A program made the position numbers and the translations under genes. From an uncultured Desulfosarcina sp. (lineage in GTDB: Bacteria; Desulfobacterota; Desulfobacteria; Desulfobacterales; Desulfosarcinaceae): DNA of 64,000 bases. Every line of letters begins with the position of its first letter. The first letter of the stretch is position 1. The notes beneath the pieces are model-generated. The model had not been told where the DNA came from. It searched no databases and saw only the letters and a list, made by a program, of their open reading frames with translations. Of this stretch, positions 1 through 8,848 are shown piece by piece. The DNA lies in contig NZ_OY764190.1 of the NCBI RefSeq assembly GCF_963668215.1, forward strand, positions 3,658,001 to 3,722,000, read 5' to 3'.

Positions 1-2
1 AC

Positions 3-437
3 CTGACCGCCGGCAGGATCGTCACCGTATTCGGCTGCGGCGGGGACCGGGACAACAGCAAGCGGCCGATCATGGGCGAGATCGCCGCCCGGCTCAGCGA
101 CCTGGCGGTGGTGACCTCGGACAATCCCCGCAGCGAGGACCCGCTGGCGATCATCGATCAGGTGGAGGTCGGCATGCGGCGGACCGGCAAGCGGCGTTTT
201 TCCGCCCAGGACGTGATCGGGAACCTGGATGAGAAATGGAGCGGATCCGGATACCTGGTGGAGCCGGACCGCATGACGGCCATCGCTACGGCCATTAAGG
301 TCTCCGGAGTTGGGGATGCCGTGCTGATTGCGGGCAAGGGACATGAAACCTACCAGATCCTGGCCGACAGGACGATCCATTTCGACGATCGCGAAGCCGC
401 CCGCCAGGTCCTGGCTGCGGGCCGGACAGGAGCGTGA
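3..437 (+). CDS. murE: UDP-MurNAc-tripeptide synthetase MurE, C-terminal part
   Basis: MurE adds the third residue of the peptidoglycan stem peptide to UDP-MurNAc-L-Ala-D-Glu in the cytoplasm, using ATP. Only the C-terminal ligase domain lies in the window; the gene begins upstream. The reading frame opens at base 3 and shows the family signature GCGGDRDNSKRP and then DNPR, the motif that reads meso-diaminopimelate in Gram-negative MurE, so the wall is predicted to be DAP-type. GKGHE near the C-terminus is also typical. The stop is 4 bp before the probable GTG start of murF, as expected in a dcw operon. Identity is secure; the start is outside the window. Confidence 0.95.
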   Translation: MTAGRIVTVFGCGGDRDNSKRPIMGEIAARLSDLAVVTSDNPRSEDPLAIIDQVEVGMRRTGKRRFSAQDVIGNLDEKWSGSGYLVEPDRMTAIATAIKVSGVGDAVLIAGKGHETYQILADRTIHFDDREAARQVLAAGRTGA

Positions 438-441
438 AACC

Positions 442-1863
442 GTGACTCCTTACAGGTGGACAATCCGTGATGTGCTGGACGCCACCGGCGGGTCCCTGGT
501 TTCCGGAACCGATGGCCGGGAGTTTGCCGGCATCGGCATCGATTCGCGCACCATCGACCCAGACCGCATTTTCGTGGCCATCGCCGGCGAGTCCCACGAC
601 GGGCACCGGTTCGTGGCCGACGTGCTGGCAAAAGGGGGACAGGGGTTCGTGGTGGCCGAAGACCAGACGGCGAACCTGCCGCTGGATCAATTGCGGGCGT
701 CGGGCGCGGCCTGCGTGACCGTGGCGGACACCACCGCGGCCCTGGGCGACCTGGCCCGGTTCAACCGCAACCGGAAACCGCTCACCGTCCTGGCGATCAC
801 CGGCTCCAACGGGAAGACCTCGACCCGCATGCTCACCGAGCAGGTGGTGTCCGGAAAGTATGCGACCCTGGGCACTCAGGGCAATCTGAACAACCATATC
901 GGTTTGCCTTTGACGCTGCTGCGGCGGGCACCGCAGCACGAAGCCGCCGTCGTCGAACTGGGGATGAATCACCCCGGCGAAATCACCCGTCTGGGAGAAA
1001 TCTGCCAGCCGGATGTGGGCATCATCACCAATGTGGCTCCGGCCCACCTGGAGGGTTTGGGCTCGGTGGACAACATTGCTGCGGCCAAAGGCGAACTGCT
1101 GGCCACCATTCGATCCGGCGGGACGGCCATCCTCAACGCGGACGACGTTCGGGTGGCGGCCCTGGCCGATGCCTGTCCCTGCCCGGTCCTTTTTTTCGGA
1201 ACCGGAGACCGGGCCGGCATTCGGGCCGAGAATGTCCGTTCTTATGGGACGGGGCTGGTTTTCACCCTGATTACAACGTCGGGCCAAGTCGACGTTCATC
1301 TGGCCACGCCGCTGAAAGCCATGGTGGCCAACGCCCTGGCAGCCGCCGCGGCGGGTGAGGTTCTGGGCGTACCCCTGGACCGCATCAAGGCCGGGTTGGA
1401 AGCGTTTTCGCCCGGTGCCGGGCGAATGGCCATCCGCGAACTGGAAGGCGGCATCCGGCTGCTGGACGATACGTACAACGCCAATCCGGGATCCATGGCC
1501 GCGGCCATCGAGACGTTGGCGGACATGGGAACTGAAGGCCGCACCCTGGCCGTGCTGGGAGACATGCTGGAGTTGGGCGATCAGTCCCACCTCCTGCACC
1601 GGAAGATCGGCCGGGCGGTCGGCGAAGCCGGCATCGACCGATTGTATGCGGCCGGCCGTTTCGCTTCAGAGATGGCCGCAGGAGCCAGGGAAGAAAAGAT
1701 GACCGATGATCGGATCTTTGTCGGCACCAAAGCCGAAATCATCGAGAAGTTGAACGACGAGCTGCGGGCGGGTGATTTGATCCTGGTGAAAGGATCCCGC
1801 GGCATGGCCATGGAAGAAGTGGCGGATGAAATCGCACGTTGGGCAACAGAGAGAACCAGATGA
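442..1863 (+). CDS. murF: UDP-MurNAc-tripeptide--D-Ala-D-Ala ligase MurF
   Basis: MurF joins D-Ala-D-Ala to the UDP-MurNAc tripeptide, the last cytoplasmic step of stem-peptide synthesis. The protein (473 aa from this start) has the Mur ligase order: an N-terminal substrate domain, the central P-loop GSNGKTST at about 121-128, and a C-terminal domain with DDTYNANPGSM. I chose GTG at 442 because AGGAG lies about 9 bp upstream and the residues after it (TPYRWTIRDVL) begin the usual MurF N-terminus; a longer frame back to 328 would lie inside murE and gives unlike residues. The stop overlaps the mraY start (ATGA). Confidence 0.95.
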   Translation: MTPYRWTIRDVLDATGGSLVSGTDGREFAGIGIDSRTIDPDRIFVAIAGESHDGHRFVADVLAKGGQGFVVAEDQTANLPLDQLRASGAACVTVADTTAALGDLARFNRNRKPLTVLAITGSNGKTSTRMLTEQVVSGKYATLGTQGNLNNHIGLPLTLLRRAPQHEAAVVELGMNHPGEITRLGEICQPDVGIITNVAPAHLEGLGSVDNIAAAKGELLATIRSGGTAILNADDVRVAALADACPCPVLFFGTGDRAGIRAENVRSYGTGLVFTLITTSGQVDVHLATPLKAMVANALAAAAAGEVLGVPLDRIKAGLEAFSPGAGRMAIRELEGGIRLLDDTYNANPGSMAAAIETLADMGTEGRTLAVLGDMLELGDQSHLLHRKIGRAVGEAGIDRLYAAGRFASEMAAGAREEKMTDDRIFVGTKAEIIEKLNDELRAGDLILVKGSRGMAMEEVADEIARWATERTR

Positions 1864-2939
1864 TCTACCACCTATTATATCCGCTGCATACAACCATCGC
1901 GGCGTTCAATGTGTTCCGGTACATCACTTTCCGGACCATTTACGCCAGCCTGACGGCTTTTTTGATCTGCTTTCTGCTGGGACCCTGGGTGATCCGACGC
2001 CTTTCCGCGATGCAGGTGGGGCAGTACATCCGGGAGGAAGGTCCCAAGGAGCATCAGAAAAAGGCCGGCACCCCGACCATGGGCGGTGTTCTGATCATCT
2101 TTGCCGTAACCGGCGCAACGATGCTGTGGGCCGATCTGACCAACCGCTATGTGTGGATCACGCTGCTGGCCACGCTGGGATTCGGGACCATCGGATTTAT
2201 CGACGACTATCTGATGCAGGTAAAAAAACGGAACCTGGGCCTCACCGCCCGCCAGAAACTGGCGCTCCAGGTGCTGCTCGCATTGCTGATTGGCCTGCTG
2301 GCCTATCTGGTTCCCGACTTCTCCACCAAACTCAGCGTACCGTTCTTCAAGCGCCTGACCCCGGACCCGGGATGGGGCTACATCCCCTTTGCCGCCCTGG
2401 TGATCGTGGGCGCTTCCAATGCCGTCAACTTGACCGACGGGCTGGACGGCCTGGCCATCGGTCCGGTGACCATCGCCGCCGTGACGTATATGATTTTCGC
2501 CTATGTAGCCGGCCATGCCCGGATTGCCGAGTACTTGCAGATCACCCCGGTGGCGGGCTGCGGGGAAATCGCCGTATACTGCGGCGCTCTTGCCGGTGCC
2601 GGGCTGGGCTTTCTGTGGTTCAACGCCTACCCGGCGCAGGTTTTTATGGGTGACGTGGGATCACTTGCCATGGGCGCCTCTTTGGGAACGGTGGCCGTGA
2701 TTACCAAACAGGAAATCCTGCTGGTGCTGGTGGGCGGGCTGTTCGTCATCGAAGCCCTTTCGGTGATCTTCCAGGTGGGATTTTTCAAGATGACCAAGGG
2801 CCGCCGCATTTTCCGCATGGCGCCTTTGCACCACCACTTCGAACTGAAAGGCTGGCCCGAACCCAAGGTGATCGTGCGCTTCTGGATCATCGCCATCGCC
2901 CTGGCTCTGGTTTCCATGAGTACATTGAAGTTGAGGTAG
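1860..2939 (+). CDS. mraY: Phospho-MurNAc-pentapeptide transferase MraY
   Basis: MraY moves phospho-MurNAc-pentapeptide from UDP to undecaprenyl phosphate at the inner membrane, giving lipid I. The 359 aa length matches E. coli MraY (360). About ten hydrophobic segments are visible, with the family motifs KKAGTPTMGG, GFIDDYL (catalytic Asp pair), NAVNLTDGLDGLA and the histidine-rich loop APLHHHFE. The ATG at 1860 overlaps the murF stop by 4 bp. A 7-bp-periodic purine-rich tract follows the stop before murD. Confidence 0.97.
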   Translation: MIYHLLYPLHTTIAAFNVFRYITFRTIYASLTAFLICFLLGPWVIRRLSAMQVGQYIREEGPKEHQKKAGTPTMGGVLIIFAVTGATMLWADLTNRYVWITLLATLGFGTIGFIDDYLMQVKKRNLGLTARQKLALQVLLALLIGLLAYLVPDFSTKLSVPFFKRLTPDPGWGYIPFAALVIVGASNAVNLTDGLDGLAIGPVTIAAVTYMIFAYVAGHARIAEYLQITPVAGCGEIAVYCGALAGAGLGFLWFNAYPAQVFMGDVGSLAMGASLGTVAVITKQEILLVLVGGLFVIEALSVIFQVGFFKMTKGRRIFRMAPLHHHFELKGWPEPKVIVRFWIIAIALALVSMSTLKLR

Positions 2940-2943
2940 GGGT

Positions 2944-2978
2944 GGAAGACAGGCGAGGGAAGAGGGAAGAAAGTAAAT
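2944..2978 (+). repeat. Heptamer-periodic tract between mraY and murD
   Basis: Five consecutive 7-bp units of type GGAAGAN/AGGCGAG occupy most of the 47-bp gap after the mraY stop. The unit resembles the reverse complement of the TCGTCCC/TCTTCCG units at 50229-50263 and the tract after murC at 7943. Confidence 0.6.
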
Positions 2979-2986
2979 AAGAATCT

Positions 2987-4348
2987 ATGGACCTTCGGCA
3001 TCAACAAGTGGTTGTGGTGGGATTGGGAAAATCGGGCGTGGCTGCGGCCCGGTTCCTGGTCGGCCGCCAAGCGCGGGTCACCGTGACCGACCGTGCGTCG
3101 GCCGAATCGCTGGCCGCGCCGATTGCCGCCTTAAAGGACCTGGATGTGGAATTGAAGCTGGGGGGGCACGACAGCCAGGATTTTTCGAAAGCCGACCTGG
3201 TGGTGCTCAGCCCCGGTGTGCCGCACACACTGCCGGTTTTTGAGCCGGCCTGGGCCCGGGGCGTTCCGGTGATCGGAGAGATGGAACTGGCCTCGCGCTT
3301 TGTCCGGGAGCCGATCCTGGCGGTCACCGGCACCAACGGCAAAACGACCACGACGGAACTGGTCGGAGAGATGCTGAAAAAAAGCGCCAAACGGGTCTTT
3401 GTGGGCGGCAACATCGGAACGCCGCTGATTGCCTATGTCGACGAACCCCGGGAGCGGGCCGATGTGGTGGTGGTTGAAGTGAGCAGTTTCCAGTTGGACA
3501 CCATCCTCGATTTTCACCCGGCCACGGCCGTAATGCTCAATATCAGCGACGATCACCTGGACCGCTACCCCTCTTTCAACGCCTATGCGGAATCCAAATG
3601 GCGCATTTTCGCCAACCAGCAGTCCACCGATGCGGCGGTTCTCAACAAAAGGGATGCCACCGTGGCGGCCATGCTTGACCGTCACCAACCCGAATCCCGC
3701 TGTCTGTTGTTCTCTGAAAGGGCCGTGGTCAAGGGGGCCAAGATTTTGCGGGACCGGATCCTGATGGTCAACGGAGGCCGCGAGCACAGCAGTTTCTCTC
3801 TGGAAAAAAGCGGGCTGATCGGCCCCCACAACCGGGAGAACATTGCCGCCGCCTGCCTGGCGGCCCGGGAGCACGGGGCCACCGAAGAGGGCATCCAGCA
3901 GGCCATCGATGATTTTACGGGCCTGCCCCACCGTCTGGAAACGGTGGGCACGGTTCACGGGGTGCGCTTTGTCAACGACTCCAAGGCCACCAACGTGGAC
4001 GCGGTCAACAGGGCACTGGAATGCTTCGACCGGCCGGTGATCCTGATCATGGGCGGGAGAAATAAAAAAGGAGACTTCACCCTGCTCAAATCCAGGGTGC
4101 GTGAGCACGTCAAGACCCTGGTGGCCATGGGAGAAGCCCGGGACGAGATCGTTACGGCCCTGGCCGGCGATCCGGAAAAAGGAATCGTCGAAGCGGGGTC
4201 CATGCAGGCAGCGGTGGAAAAAGCACTGGAGAAGGCCGACCCGGGAGATACCGTCCTGCTCTCTCCGGCCTGCGCCAGTTTCGACATGTTTGACAACTAT
4301 GCCCAGCGGGGAGATCGGTTCCGGCAAGCCGTGGAGATGTTGGGATGA
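2987..4348 (+). CDS. murD: UDP-MurNAc-L-Ala--D-Glu ligase MurD
   Basis: MurD adds D-glutamate to UDP-MurNAc-L-alanine in the cytoplasm. The 453-aa protein has a Rossmann-like N-terminus (VVGLGKSG), the P-loop GTNGKTTT at about 115-122, the DHLDRY motif that follows the ATPase core, and the C-terminal NDSKATN and LSPACASFD motifs of MurD. It starts at ATG after a 47-bp gap filled with a heptamer tract and ends in an ATGA overlap with ftsW. Position between mraY and ftsW is the classic dcw order. Confidence 0.97.
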   Translation: MDLRHQQVVVVGLGKSGVAAARFLVGRQARVTVTDRASAESLAAPIAALKDLDVELKLGGHDSQDFSKADLVVLSPGVPHTLPVFEPAWARGVPVIGEMELASRFVREPILAVTGTNGKTTTTELVGEMLKKSAKRVFVGGNIGTPLIAYVDEPRERADVVVVEVSSFQLDTILDFHPATAVMLNISDDHLDRYPSFNAYAESKWRIFANQQSTDAAVLNKRDATVAAMLDRHQPESRCLLFSERAVVKGAKILRDRILMVNGGREHSSFSLEKSGLIGPHNRENIAAACLAAREHGATEEGIQQAIDDFTGLPHRLETVGTVHGVRFVNDSKATNVDAVNRALECFDRPVILIMGGRNKKGDFTLLKSRVREHVKTLVAMGEARDEIVTALAGDPEKGIVEAGSMQAAVEKALEKADPGDTVLLSPACASFDMFDNYAQRGDRFRQAVEMLG

Positions 4349-5469
4349 GCACAGCCGTGAAAAGAAAAGGGATGCAGCCGTTGGTTTATGACCTGGGACT
4401 GCTGTTCCCCGTGCTGATGCTTGTGGGCATGGGCATCGTCATGATCTACAGCGCCAGCGGCGCCATGGCCCTGAAAAAGTTCGGCAGCGATTACTTCTTT
4501 TTGAAAAGGCAGGCTGCCTTTTCGCTGATCGGCATGGTGGTGCTGGTGGGGTTCAGTTATATCCCCTACCGCATCTACCGGGTGCTGGTCTATCCGCTGC
4601 TGGCGGTTTCCATGGCGATGCTGGTTGCCGTGGCCTTTACCGGGTGGGGTGTGAGCGTCAACAATTCCACCCGCTGGCTGCAATTGGGAACGCTGCGCTT
4701 TCAGCCTTCGGAAGTGGCCCGCCTGGCGCTGGTGATTTATCTTGCCTACTCCATGAGCAAAAAAGGAGAACTGCTGCGCGATTTTTCCGTGGGGTTCATG
4801 CCCCATTTTCTCGTTCTGGGCCTTTTTACCGCTCTGCTGCTGGCGCAGCCGGATTTCGGATCGGTGGTGATTTTTTCGGCCCTGACGTGGATCATGCTTT
4901 TTGTGGGCGGCTGCCGTCTGACCCACCTTTTTTCCGTGTTTTTGCTGCTTGTGCCCATGGGCGCGTGGGTCATGATCCAGGCCAATTATCGGCTCAAGCG
5001 GTTGTTGATTTTTCTGGACCCCTGGAAGGATCCGACCGACGCCGGGTGGCAGACCATCCACTCGCTCATGGCTTTCGGCACCGGGGGCCTGACCGGGGCC
5101 GGCATCGGCAAGGGCTACCAGAAGCTGTTTTATCTCCCCGAGCCCCACACGGATTACATCTTTTCCGTCATCGGAGAGGAACTGGGACTGGTGGGAGTAA
5201 TGGCCGTGATTCTGCTCTATACCGTCATGCTGATGCGGGGTATCCGCATCGCCCGCAATACGCGGGATCGTTTCGGCGCCTTTCTGGCCATGGGCATTAC
5301 GGTAACCATCGGCATGCAGGTCTGCATCAACATGGGCGTGGCCATGGGGCTTTTGCCCACCAAGGGGCTGACCCTGCCGTTTCTCAGCTATGGCGGCACA
5401 AGCCTGCTGATCAATATGGCGGCAATGGGCATCATGATGAATATCGGAGCACGGGATGCACGCGACTGA
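4345..5469 (+). CDS. ftsW: Septal peptidoglycan glycosyltransferase FtsW (SEDS)
   Basis: FtsW is an inner-membrane SEDS protein that polymerises lipid II at the division septum together with FtsI. The 374-aa sequence has about ten membrane segments and SEDS hallmarks: NNSTRWLQLG, QPSEVARL, QPDFGS and a long loop before TDYIFSVIGEELGL, ending in PFLSYGGTSL. Placement in the dcw cluster between murD and murG points to FtsW rather than the paralogue RodA. It overlaps murD by 4 bp and murG by 14 bp. Confidence 0.95.
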   Translation: MSTAVKRKGMQPLVYDLGLLFPVLMLVGMGIVMIYSASGAMALKKFGSDYFFLKRQAAFSLIGMVVLVGFSYIPYRIYRVLVYPLLAVSMAMLVAVAFTGWGVSVNNSTRWLQLGTLRFQPSEVARLALVIYLAYSMSKKGELLRDFSVGFMPHFLVLGLFTALLLAQPDFGSVVIFSALTWIMLFVGGCRLTHLFSVFLLLVPMGAWVMIQANYRLKRLLIFLDPWKDPTDAGWQTIHSLMAFGTGGLTGAGIGKGYQKLFYLPEPHTDYIFSVIGEELGLVGVMAVILLYTVMLMRGIRIARNTRDRFGAFLAMGITVTIGMQVCINMGVAMGLLPTKGLTLPFLSYGGTSLLINMAAMGIMMNIGARDARD

Positions 5470-6580
5470 AACCGGAGATATCCGGCGGCCGCTCCATGTG
5501 GCCATTGCCGGCGGCGGCACCGGCGGTCATCTGTTTCCCGGCATTGCCGTGGCGGAAGCGTTCCGGATGAAAGATCCGGACAATGAAATCCTCTTCGTGG
5601 GGGTCGGCAACCCCTTCGAAAAAGCAGCCCTGGAAAGGGCCGGCTATCCCCAGCGAACCATTGCCATCGAGGGGATCAAGGGCAGGGGGCTGTGGGCCAA
5701 GGCCCGGGCGGGACTGAAAATTCCCGTTGCCCTGTTCCAGGCTGCCGGCATCCTCAGTGAAATGCGGGCCGACCTGGTGGTCGGCGTGGGCGGGTACGCC
5801 GCCGGTCCGGTGGCCATGGCCGCCTGGTTCAAAAGAATCCCGGTGGTGATCTGTGAACAGAACACGGTGCCGGGGATCACCAACCGCCTTCTGTTTCCGG
5901 TTGCCCGGCGGATTTTCATCAGTTTCGAAGCCACCCGCGGCCGGATCGATCCCGAGAAAAAACGGGTCAGCGGCAATCCGGTCCGCCAATCGTTTCTCGA
6001 GGGCGAGGATGTCGAAGTCCGGGAGAAAAAGGGATTCACGGTTCTGGTGGTGGGCGGCAGCCAGGGCGCCCATGCTATCAACATGGCCTTCGTGGCAGCC
6101 CTGCCGCACCTGAGAAAAAAAAAGGGCATCCGCATCGTGCACCAAACCGGCGCCGCCGACCAGGAGAATGTGGCCCGGGCCTATGCCGAAGCCGGCATCG
6201 ATGCCGAGGTAAAAGCCTTTTTCCACGACATGGCCTCTCGCTACCGTCGGGCGGATCTGGTGGTCTGCCGGGCCGGCGCAACCACCGTGGCCGAACTGAC
6301 AGCCCTGGGAAAGGCGGCTTTGTTCGTTCCTTATCCTTACGCCGCCGACAATCACCAGGAATTCAACGCCCGGGCCCTGGTGGACGCGGGCGCCGCGCAG
6401 ATGGTGCTCGAAGAGGATCTTTCCGGCGTTGAACTGGCCGGGCGACTGGATCGGCTGGCCGAAAACCCGACGATGCTGGCCGACATGGCCGCACGGTCCA
6501 GGACGTTGGGCAAGCCCGAGGCGGCAGCGTTCATCGTAGATGATTGCTATAATTTATTGAGCAACGAACCATGTACCTGA
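5456..6580 (+). CDS. murG: Lipid II synthase MurG (GT28 glycosyltransferase)
   Basis: MurG transfers GlcNAc from UDP-GlcNAc to lipid I on the inner face of the membrane, giving lipid II. The 374-aa protein shows GGGTGGH at about 19-25, the GVGGYAAGP motif, EQNTVPG, a second glycine-rich nucleotide motif (VGGSQGA) and the UDP-sugar pocket RAGATTVAEL with PYPYAADNHQ. It begins inside the end of ftsW and ends 10 bp inside murC, so the three genes are probably translationally coupled. Confidence 0.97.
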   Translation: MHATETGDIRRPLHVAIAGGGTGGHLFPGIAVAEAFRMKDPDNEILFVGVGNPFEKAALERAGYPQRTIAIEGIKGRGLWAKARAGLKIPVALFQAAGILSEMRADLVVGVGGYAAGPVAMAAWFKRIPVVICEQNTVPGITNRLLFPVARRIFISFEATRGRIDPEKKRVSGNPVRQSFLEGEDVEVREKKGFTVLVVGGSQGAHAINMAFVAALPHLRKKKGIRIVHQTGAADQENVARAYAEAGIDAEVKAFFHDMASRYRRADLVVCRAGATTVAELTALGKAALFVPYPYAADNHQEFNARALVDAGAAQMVLEEDLSGVELAGRLDRLAENPTMLADMAARSRTLGKPEAAAFIVDDCYNLLSNEPCT

Positions 6581-7944
6581 AGAAATACCACATTCATTTT
6601 GTCGGCATCGGCGGCATCGGAATGAGCGGCATCGCCGAACTGCTCCTGAACCTCGGCTACCGGGTTTCCGGATCGGATTTGAAATCTTCGGACATTACCG
6701 ACAATCTGGCCCGTCTGGGTGGGCGTATTCATGTGGGCCACCAGGCCGAACAGATCGAAGGCGCCGATGTGGTGGTGGTCTCCTCGGCCATCGACCCAAG
6801 CAACCCGGAAGTGGCTGCCGCCCGGAAGGCGGCGATCCAGGTAATTCCCCGGGCCGAGATGCTGGCGGAACTGATGCGGCTCAAATACAGCGTGGCCATC
6901 GCCGGTGCCCATGGCAAGACCTCCACCACTTCCCTGGTTTCCGGCGTGCTGGCCGAAGGCGGGCTGGATCCCACCGTGGTGATCGGCGGCAAGCTCAAAA
7001 GCATCGGGCGCAACGCAGTCCTGGGCAAAGGCGATTTTATCGTGGCCGAAGCCGACGAAAGCGATGGCTCTTTCCTCAAGTTTTCTCCGGCAATTGCCGT
7101 GGTGACCAATATAGACCGGGAGCACCTGGATTTTTACCGGGATATGGATGCCATTAAACAGGTTTTTCTCGATTTTATCGATCGTATCCCTTTTTACGGC
7201 CTGGCCGTGCTCTGCCTGGACAGTGAACCGCTTCAGGGCCTCCTCCCCCGGATCAAGAAACGGTTGACCACATACGGGCAGAGCACCCAGGCCGATTACC
7301 AGGCCCGCGACATCCGCTTCGGAGAAATGAAAAGCCGGTTCACGGTGGTTCATCGGGGAGAGGACCTGGGAGAATTTACCCTGTCCATTCCGGGGCTGCA
7401 CAACGTCTACAACGCCCTGGCCGCCATTGCCGTCGGCCGGGAACTGGACATTCCCCTGGCCGCCATCAGGCGCTCCCTGGAAACCGCCGAAGGGGTCCAG
7501 CGCCGGTTGGAGATCAAAGGGGAGATCGACGGCATTACCGTGGTGGACGACTACGGGCACCATCCCACGGAAATCCAGGTGACCCTGGAGGCCGTAAAGG
7601 AGAACTGGCCCCGACACCGCAAGGTGGTGGTGTTCCAGCCCCACCGCTATACCCGGACCCAGGCGCTGCTGGAAGAGTTCACCCGTTCGTTCAACAACAG
7701 CGACGTACTGGTGGTTTTGCCCATTTACGCGGCCAGCGAAGCGCCCATCTCCGGCGTGAGCAGTGAGATTCTGGCGCAAAGCATCCGGGATCACGGCCAT
7801 CGCGACGTGACCTGCCTGGACAGCCTGGCGGCCTGCGTCGATCACCTGGAAACGCACCTGGCCTCGGGCGATCTGCTGCTGACCCTGGGGGCGGGGGATG
7901 TGTATCGGGTGGGGGAGATGGTTTTGGAGAGAAGAAAGCGCTGA
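6571..7944 (+). CDS. murC: UDP-MurNAc--L-Ala ligase MurC
   Basis: MurC begins the stem peptide by adding L-alanine to UDP-MurNAc. The 457-aa protein has the N-terminal GIGGIGMSG Rossmann loop, the P-loop GAHGKTST at about 112-119, EADESDGSF, and the C-terminal DDYGHHPTEI and FQPHRYTR motifs. The start overlaps murG by 10 bp. The TGA stop merges into a run of 7-bp units (GATGATG, GAAGATG, GACGAGG). In many relatives murB and ddl sit next; here ftsQ follows directly. Confidence 0.97.
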   Translation: MYLKKYHIHFVGIGGIGMSGIAELLLNLGYRVSGSDLKSSDITDNLARLGGRIHVGHQAEQIEGADVVVVSSAIDPSNPEVAAARKAAIQVIPRAEMLAELMRLKYSVAIAGAHGKTSTTSLVSGVLAEGGLDPTVVIGGKLKSIGRNAVLGKGDFIVAEADESDGSFLKFSPAIAVVTNIDREHLDFYRDMDAIKQVFLDFIDRIPFYGLAVLCLDSEPLQGLLPRIKKRLTTYGQSTQADYQARDIRFGEMKSRFTVVHRGEDLGEFTLSIPGLHNVYNALAAIAVGRELDIPLAAIRRSLETAEGVQRRLEIKGEIDGITVVDDYGHHPTEIQVTLEAVKENWPRHRKVVVFQPHRYTRTQALLEEFTRSFNNSDVLVVLPIYAASEAPISGVSSEILAQSIRDHGHRDVTCLDSLAACVDHLETHLASGDLLLTLGAGDVYRVGEMVLERRKR

Positions 7945-7984
7945 TGATGGAAGATGGACGAGGGACGAGGGAAGAAAAAAGATT
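7943..7984 (+). repeat. Heptamer-periodic tract between murC and ftsQ
   Basis: Six in-register 7-bp units run from the murC stop codon almost to ftsQ; the unit GACGAGG occurs twice in tandem. The sequence is the reverse complement of the family at 50229-50263. The murC TGA overlaps the first unit. Confidence 0.7.
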
Positions 7985-7992
7985 GAAACGCT

Positions 7993-8847
7993 ATGGCCAA
8001 GCCTAAACGCAAAAACCGCTTCAAGAAAAACCGCTCGGTAAACCGGGGCCTGCTGCGCCGCCGGATCGCCTCCGGCCTGCGGGTGCTTGGGGGGCTGCTT
8101 TTCCTGGCGGCGACCAGCGCGGCCTTCATCCTGGCCCACGACTATTTTACCCAGGCCGATCAATTCACGGCCCGCCAGATCGAGGTGACCGGCAACCGGC
8201 GCCTCAGCCGGGAGCAGGTGCTCGACATCGCCGAGATCGGAGAGGATACCAATATCCTCTCGCTCAACCTGACGACCGCCCGCAAGCGGCTGCTGGCCGA
8301 ACCCTGGATCGCCGAGGCCACGGTCAGCCGCGACATCCCGTCGGGGCTGACGTTGCGTATTACAGAAGAGCAGTCCCTGGCCTTTCTGGAGATGGAAAAC
8401 GGAGAAGGATTTTTGATCAATGCCGAGGGCAGGGCCTTCAAACGGCAGGGCGCTGAGGGCGTCGATGGTCTTCCACGGGTTCTGGGGTTGAGCCATGCCG
8501 ATTTGCCCGTGGCCGGCCAACCGGCCACCGAGGCGTTCGAAGCGGTGATGTGCTTGCTGACCCTGGCCAAAGATTCCGATGGCCCTCTGTCTCTGTCATC
8601 TATCCACCGGATCCAGGTGGATCGGGAGATCGGGATCACCGCGGTAGCCGGCGAAGCCAACCGGGCCGTCAAACTGGGATTCGGGCAGTATCGCCAAAAA
8701 TACGACATTTTGAAAAAAATATTGGCAAAAATGGAAAAAGACAGCCGACTGAACACGTTTCGCATCATCGATCTGTTCGACCTCGATCGGATTGTGGTGA
8801 CGCTGGCGTCGGCAGTTGTGTCCGATGGGGACGATAAGGAGGTGTAA
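7993..8847 (+). CDS. ftsQ: Cell division protein FtsQ/DivIB
   Basis: FtsQ is a single-pass inner-membrane protein that links early and late divisome components through FtsB/FtsL. The 284-aa sequence has a very basic cytoplasmic N-terminus (KPKRKNRFKKNR), one membrane segment at about 34-55, then the POTRA domain (FTARQIEVTGNRRLSREQVLDIA) and the FtsQ beta domain (LNLTTARKRLLAEPWIAEATVSR). It sits between murC and ftsA, 48 bp after murC, and its end overlaps the ftsA ribosome-binding site. Confidence 0.93.
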   Translation: MAKPKRKNRFKKNRSVNRGLLRRRIASGLRVLGGLLFLAATSAAFILAHDYFTQADQFTARQIEVTGNRRLSREQVLDIAEIGEDTNILSLNLTTARKRLLAEPWIAEATVSRDIPSGLTLRITEEQSLAFLEMENGEGFLINAEGRAFKRQGAEGVDGLPRVLGLSHADLPVAGQPATEAFEAVMCLLTLAKDSDGPLSLSSIHRIQVDREIGITAVAGEANRAVKLGFGQYRQKYDILKKILAKMEKDSRLNTFRIIDLFDLDRIVVTLASAVVSDGDDKEV

Positions 8848-8848
8848 G

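Noticed and set aside
3131..4327. Long - strand frame opposite murD
   Set aside because: murD is unambiguous on the + strand; the opposite frame has histidine-rich, low-complexity shadow composition.
6547..8520. Long - strand frame (657 codons) opposite murC and ftsQ
   Set aside because: It is a shadow of high-GC coding DNA: it crosses two clear + strand genes, has no ribosome site and shows no family motif.
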